From an uncultured Alphaproteobacteria bacterium (GTDB lineage: Bacteria > Pseudomonadota > Alphaproteobacteria > RF32 > CAG-239), in the NCBI GenBank assembly GCA_902464275.1, contig CABQIK010000022.1, positions 1 through 21,744 on the forward strand: a DNA stretch of 21,744 nt, given 5' to 3'. The notes below the pieces were generated by a model, which saw only the letters and a list, made by a program, of their open reading frames with translations, ran no database searches and was not told where the DNA came from. Position 1 is the stretch's first letter; the number at the start of each line of letters is the position of its first letter. The translations under genes were made by a program, and so were the position numbers. This document shows positions 20,404 to 21,744 of this stretch, in pieces.

Positions 20404-21129
20404 TTATCTGATGATGATATAAAGCAAGCATTGATCAGACGCGCAGAATTTGCAAGCGTCGTCAATTTTTTGCATTGTCATATCTTTAAGGCAGGTTCTG
20501 TCGTTAAAGCATTCTTTGTCACCGTATATGTAATTACTCCATTCAACTTTATCGCTGTAATCGTTGCGGAAAAATATTGCATTAATATCGGCATGATTTT
20601 CTTTAGCGGTAATAATAGTGTTGCGGCAGGCTTCAATGCTGTGGCTGCTTTTATCAATGTATTCAATAACTCCAAGATAATTGGTGTTGTGATAATAAAC
20701 TGATATTGAATGTCCGAAAACATCGCGAAGATAGAGATTATTGCCGCGATAATGTTTCATTTCTTGAGGGATTTCTCCCAGTTTATCAAGTATAGGAGCA
20801 AGGTCATATTGGTTGTCGTCAGGGTTTTTCAGTTTCAAATCGTTATAATAACGAAGAGATGCGTTGATGATGGTGTTTAACTGCTCAGCCTGTTTGTTAA
20901 GTTTATATTTCATCATCGCCTTGCTGTAACCGCTGATAGCACCGACAGACAGCACCCCGATAATCGCGAGCACGCCCAACATCTCCACCATAGAACGACC
21001 GGTGCTCGCGTCTAGCGGGCACCTGCTAGGGTTTTTCTCACTCGTGTAACTATTTGTACACCATGTTCCAAAACCCCGTCGCATTAGCCTCATTCTCCGC
21101 AGGCTTGGATTATTTTTTAGGATAAACAT
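20404..21129 (-). CDS. type IV pilin-like protein 3 with element-derived leader
   Basis: The 241-residue protein matches copies 1 and 2 from GRSMVEMLGVLAIIGVLSVG on, with Glu at +5 and the same Cys-rich end (CLKDMTMQKIDDACKFCASD then QC). Before the Gly44 cut site it has 44 residues, against 6 in the others. Residues 9-42 are encoded by a full 101-bp palindromic element (21004-21104), in frame and without stops (NPSLRRMRLMRRGFGTWCTN, then SYTSEKNPSRCPLDAS). The start at 21129 has the conserved leader just upstream. A long positively charged leader could still be handled by a prepilin peptidase, as long leaders are in some type IVb pilins. The gene may instead be inactive. Confidence 0.85.
   Translation of the reverse strand: MFILKNNPSLRRMRLMRRGFGTWCTNSYTSEKNPSRCPLDASTGRSMVEMLGVLAIIGVLSVGAISGYSKAMMKYKLNKQAEQLNTIINASLRYYNDLKLKNPDDNQYDLAPILDKLGEIPQEMKHYRGNNLYLRDVFGHSISVYYHNTNYLGVIEYIDKSSHSIEACRNTIITAKENHADINAIFFRNDYSDKVEWSNYIYGDKECFNDRTCLKDMTMQKIDDACKFCASDQCLLYIIIR
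21004..21104 (+). repeat. 101-bp palindromic element, copy B, inside pilin gene 3
   Basis: It has the same 101-bp length as copy A (12271-12371), with several substitutions: GCTCGCG at one end, CGCAGGC at the other, and TTTTT/AAAACCCC inside. It lies in the same plus-strand orientation, so the minus-strand gene reads its complement. It sits between the start codon and the prepilin cut site. Confidence 0.85.
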
Positions 21130-21220
21130 CAGAAAATCTCCTCAAATTGTTAAATTTAAGAAGATTTTAGCTCGCGTTTTTTTTTGCAATATTTACGAGT
21201 CCGGGGTGTGTATAAGTTGT
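21130..21220 (-). promoter_or_regulatory. pilin leader module, copy 3
   Basis: TTATACACA box (21207-21215), A-tract of nine (21177-21185, one shorter than in copies 1 and 2), CGCGAGC, TAAAAT. The hairpin pairs 21158-21168 with 21133-21143 (containing GAGGAG) through a 14-nt loop. Here the pairing includes two G-U pairs. Confidence 0.75.
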
Positions 21221-21277
21221 ATGTAAATTGGCACTATAAGAAATTCCCCTTCTAAAGCAAGGTGCAGACCTTTTAAA

Positions 21278-21318
21278 AATTCCCCTCTATGGAGGGGTGC
21301 CGAAGGCGGGGTGGTTTC
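21278..21318. repeat. REP/MITE-like repeat, copy 2
   Basis: AAATTCCCCTCTATGGAGGG then GTGCCGAAGGCGGGGTGGTTT is the reverse complement of copy 1 with small changes. It holds two hairpins, CCCCTCTATGGAGGGG and GCCGAAGGC. A short truncated piece (AAATTCCCCTTCT, 21242-21254) precedes it. Confidence 0.75.
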
Positions 21319-21400
21319 ATCAGTATCTGACAACATATTAAACGTTTGTTTTTCTGTTACAAAATCTGCAAATCAAATATAGTTTTCAGTATTATTTTTC

Positions 21401-21448
21401 ACCACCCCGTCGGCGTTCCGCCGCCACCCCTTCTCAGGATGGGAATTA
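21401..21448. repeat. REP/MITE-like repeat, diverged copy 3
   Basis: ACCACCCCGTCGGCGTTCCG then CCGCCACCCCTTCTCAGGAT and GGGAATT is a diverged copy in the opposite orientation to copy 2, 82 bp away. Together copies 2 and 3 form a ~170-bp structure with outward AATTCCCC-type ends, as a MITE would have. Confidence 0.65.
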
Positions 21449-21480
21449 AAAAAAAGCCGCCATAAAGGCGACTTGTTTTT
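21449..21480. terminator. terminator hairpin before the 197-bp array
   Basis: AAAAAAGCCGCC and AGGCGACTTGTTTTT form an imperfect stem. It occupies the position that the terminator of each 197-bp unit takes, directly before ATGGCGTCAGC. Confidence 0.55.
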
Positions 21481-21677
21481 ATGGCGTCAGCAGCGGGACT
21501 TACAGCTTGTTTTCTAATTTCGCTTCGTGGCGCTGTCGCTTCTCGCTCAAATAAGAAAACTGCGCCGCTCACAACGAAAACCTCCACCGGAGGTTTTCTA
21601 TCGGTTCGCGCCCTCTCGGTTTCAAGTCCCCGATTCTTTATGCCATAAAAAAGACCACGCTAAAGGTGGTCTTTTTT
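21481..21677 (+). repeat. 197-bp tandem unit, copy 1
   Basis: The unit starts ATGGCGTCAGC and recurs at 21678. In order it holds: stem GTTTTCT (21509-21515)/AGAAAAC (21554-21560) around GGCGCTGTCGCTTCTCGCTC; a perfect 10-bp hairpin (21576-21585 with 21589-21598, loop ACC); an RNA-gene-like end with TTTCAAGTCCCCG and TATGCCA; and a long terminator GCCATAAAAAAGACCAC/GTGGTCTTTTTTATGGC. The layout matches the 246-bp family at 188. A spurious ORF on the minus strand crosses the hairpins. Confidence 0.88.
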
Positions 21678-21744
21678 ATGGCGTCAGCGGCGGGACTTAC
21701 AGCTTGTTTTCTAATTTCGCTTCGTGGCGCTGTCGCTTCTCGCT
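21678..21744 (+). repeat. 197-bp tandem unit, copy 2, cut by window end
   Basis: The first 67 bp repeat copy 1 with one change seen (AGCAGCGGG to AGCGGCGGG). The array continues past the window, so the copy number is unknown. Confidence 0.85.

Noticed and set aside
21399..21587. 62-aa ORF on the minus strand
   Set aside because: It runs through the REP-like repeat and the 197-bp unit, and its sequence is explained by those repeats.

Overview
The window looks like a chromosomal segment of an AT-rich Gram-negative bacterium, most likely an uncultivated, host-associated alphaproteobacterium. The Gram-negative part rests on LolA, a barrel-ended DUF4105 protein, a GT8 lipopolysaccharide-type glycosyltransferase, xseB-ispA, GreA and HU. 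The finer placement is an inference, mainly from the pilin-like proteins with a G|RSMVEMLGVLAIIG start, which I associate with gut alphaproteobacteria. No phage, plasmid, transposase or integrase gene is visible.

Layout. 1-916: a tRNA-Val gene followed by an array of 246-bp tandem units, each ending in a copy of the tRNA 3' end plus a strong terminator; a decayed gene end follows. 917-5336: HU (-), a DUF1189-like membrane protein, a chloramphenicol-acetyltransferase-like protein without its catalytic motif, GreA (-), a 64-aa ORF coupled to a GT8 glycosyltransferase, and a DUF3015 secreted protein. 5357-10317: DUF4105 (Lnb-like) protein facing LolA, two uncharacterised (-) genes, and the xseB-ispA operon. 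10479-12261: ArsR-type regulator, flavin-reductase-fold protein, tRNA-Arg and a HAD hydrolase. 12271-14198: a 101-bp palindromic repeat, pilin-like gene 1 and, divergently, a coiled-coil protein with a coupled 40-aa ORF. 14242-17095: CBS/CorC membrane protein and MATE exporter (both -). 17271-21129: an uncharacterised 198-aa protein, a thioredoxin-like lipoprotein, pilin-like gene 2, a secreted protein, a lipoprotein, and pilin-like gene 3. 21130-21744: pilin leader, REP/MITE-like repeats, and a 197-bp tandem repeat that runs off the window.

Most genes are ordinary housekeeping or envelope genes. The unusual material is in three repeat systems. (1) The 246-bp and 197-bp tandem families share one architecture: a hairpin, a second perfect hairpin, an RNA-gene-like 3' end, and an exchangeable terminator. 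Their stems differ by compensatory base changes, so they look like diverged members of one structured element family. (2) Three scattered pilin-like genes share an almost identical 5' module: a TTATACACA box, an A-tract of 9-10 bases, and a hairpin with an invariant 14-nt loop that pairs with the Shine-Dalgarno sequence. Their proteins keep the N-terminal helix and a cysteine-rich C-terminus while the middle diverges. (3) A 101-bp palindromic element is intergenic at 12271 but lies inside the reading frame of pilin gene 3, adding a leader of about 38 residues, much as Rickettsia palindromic elements do.
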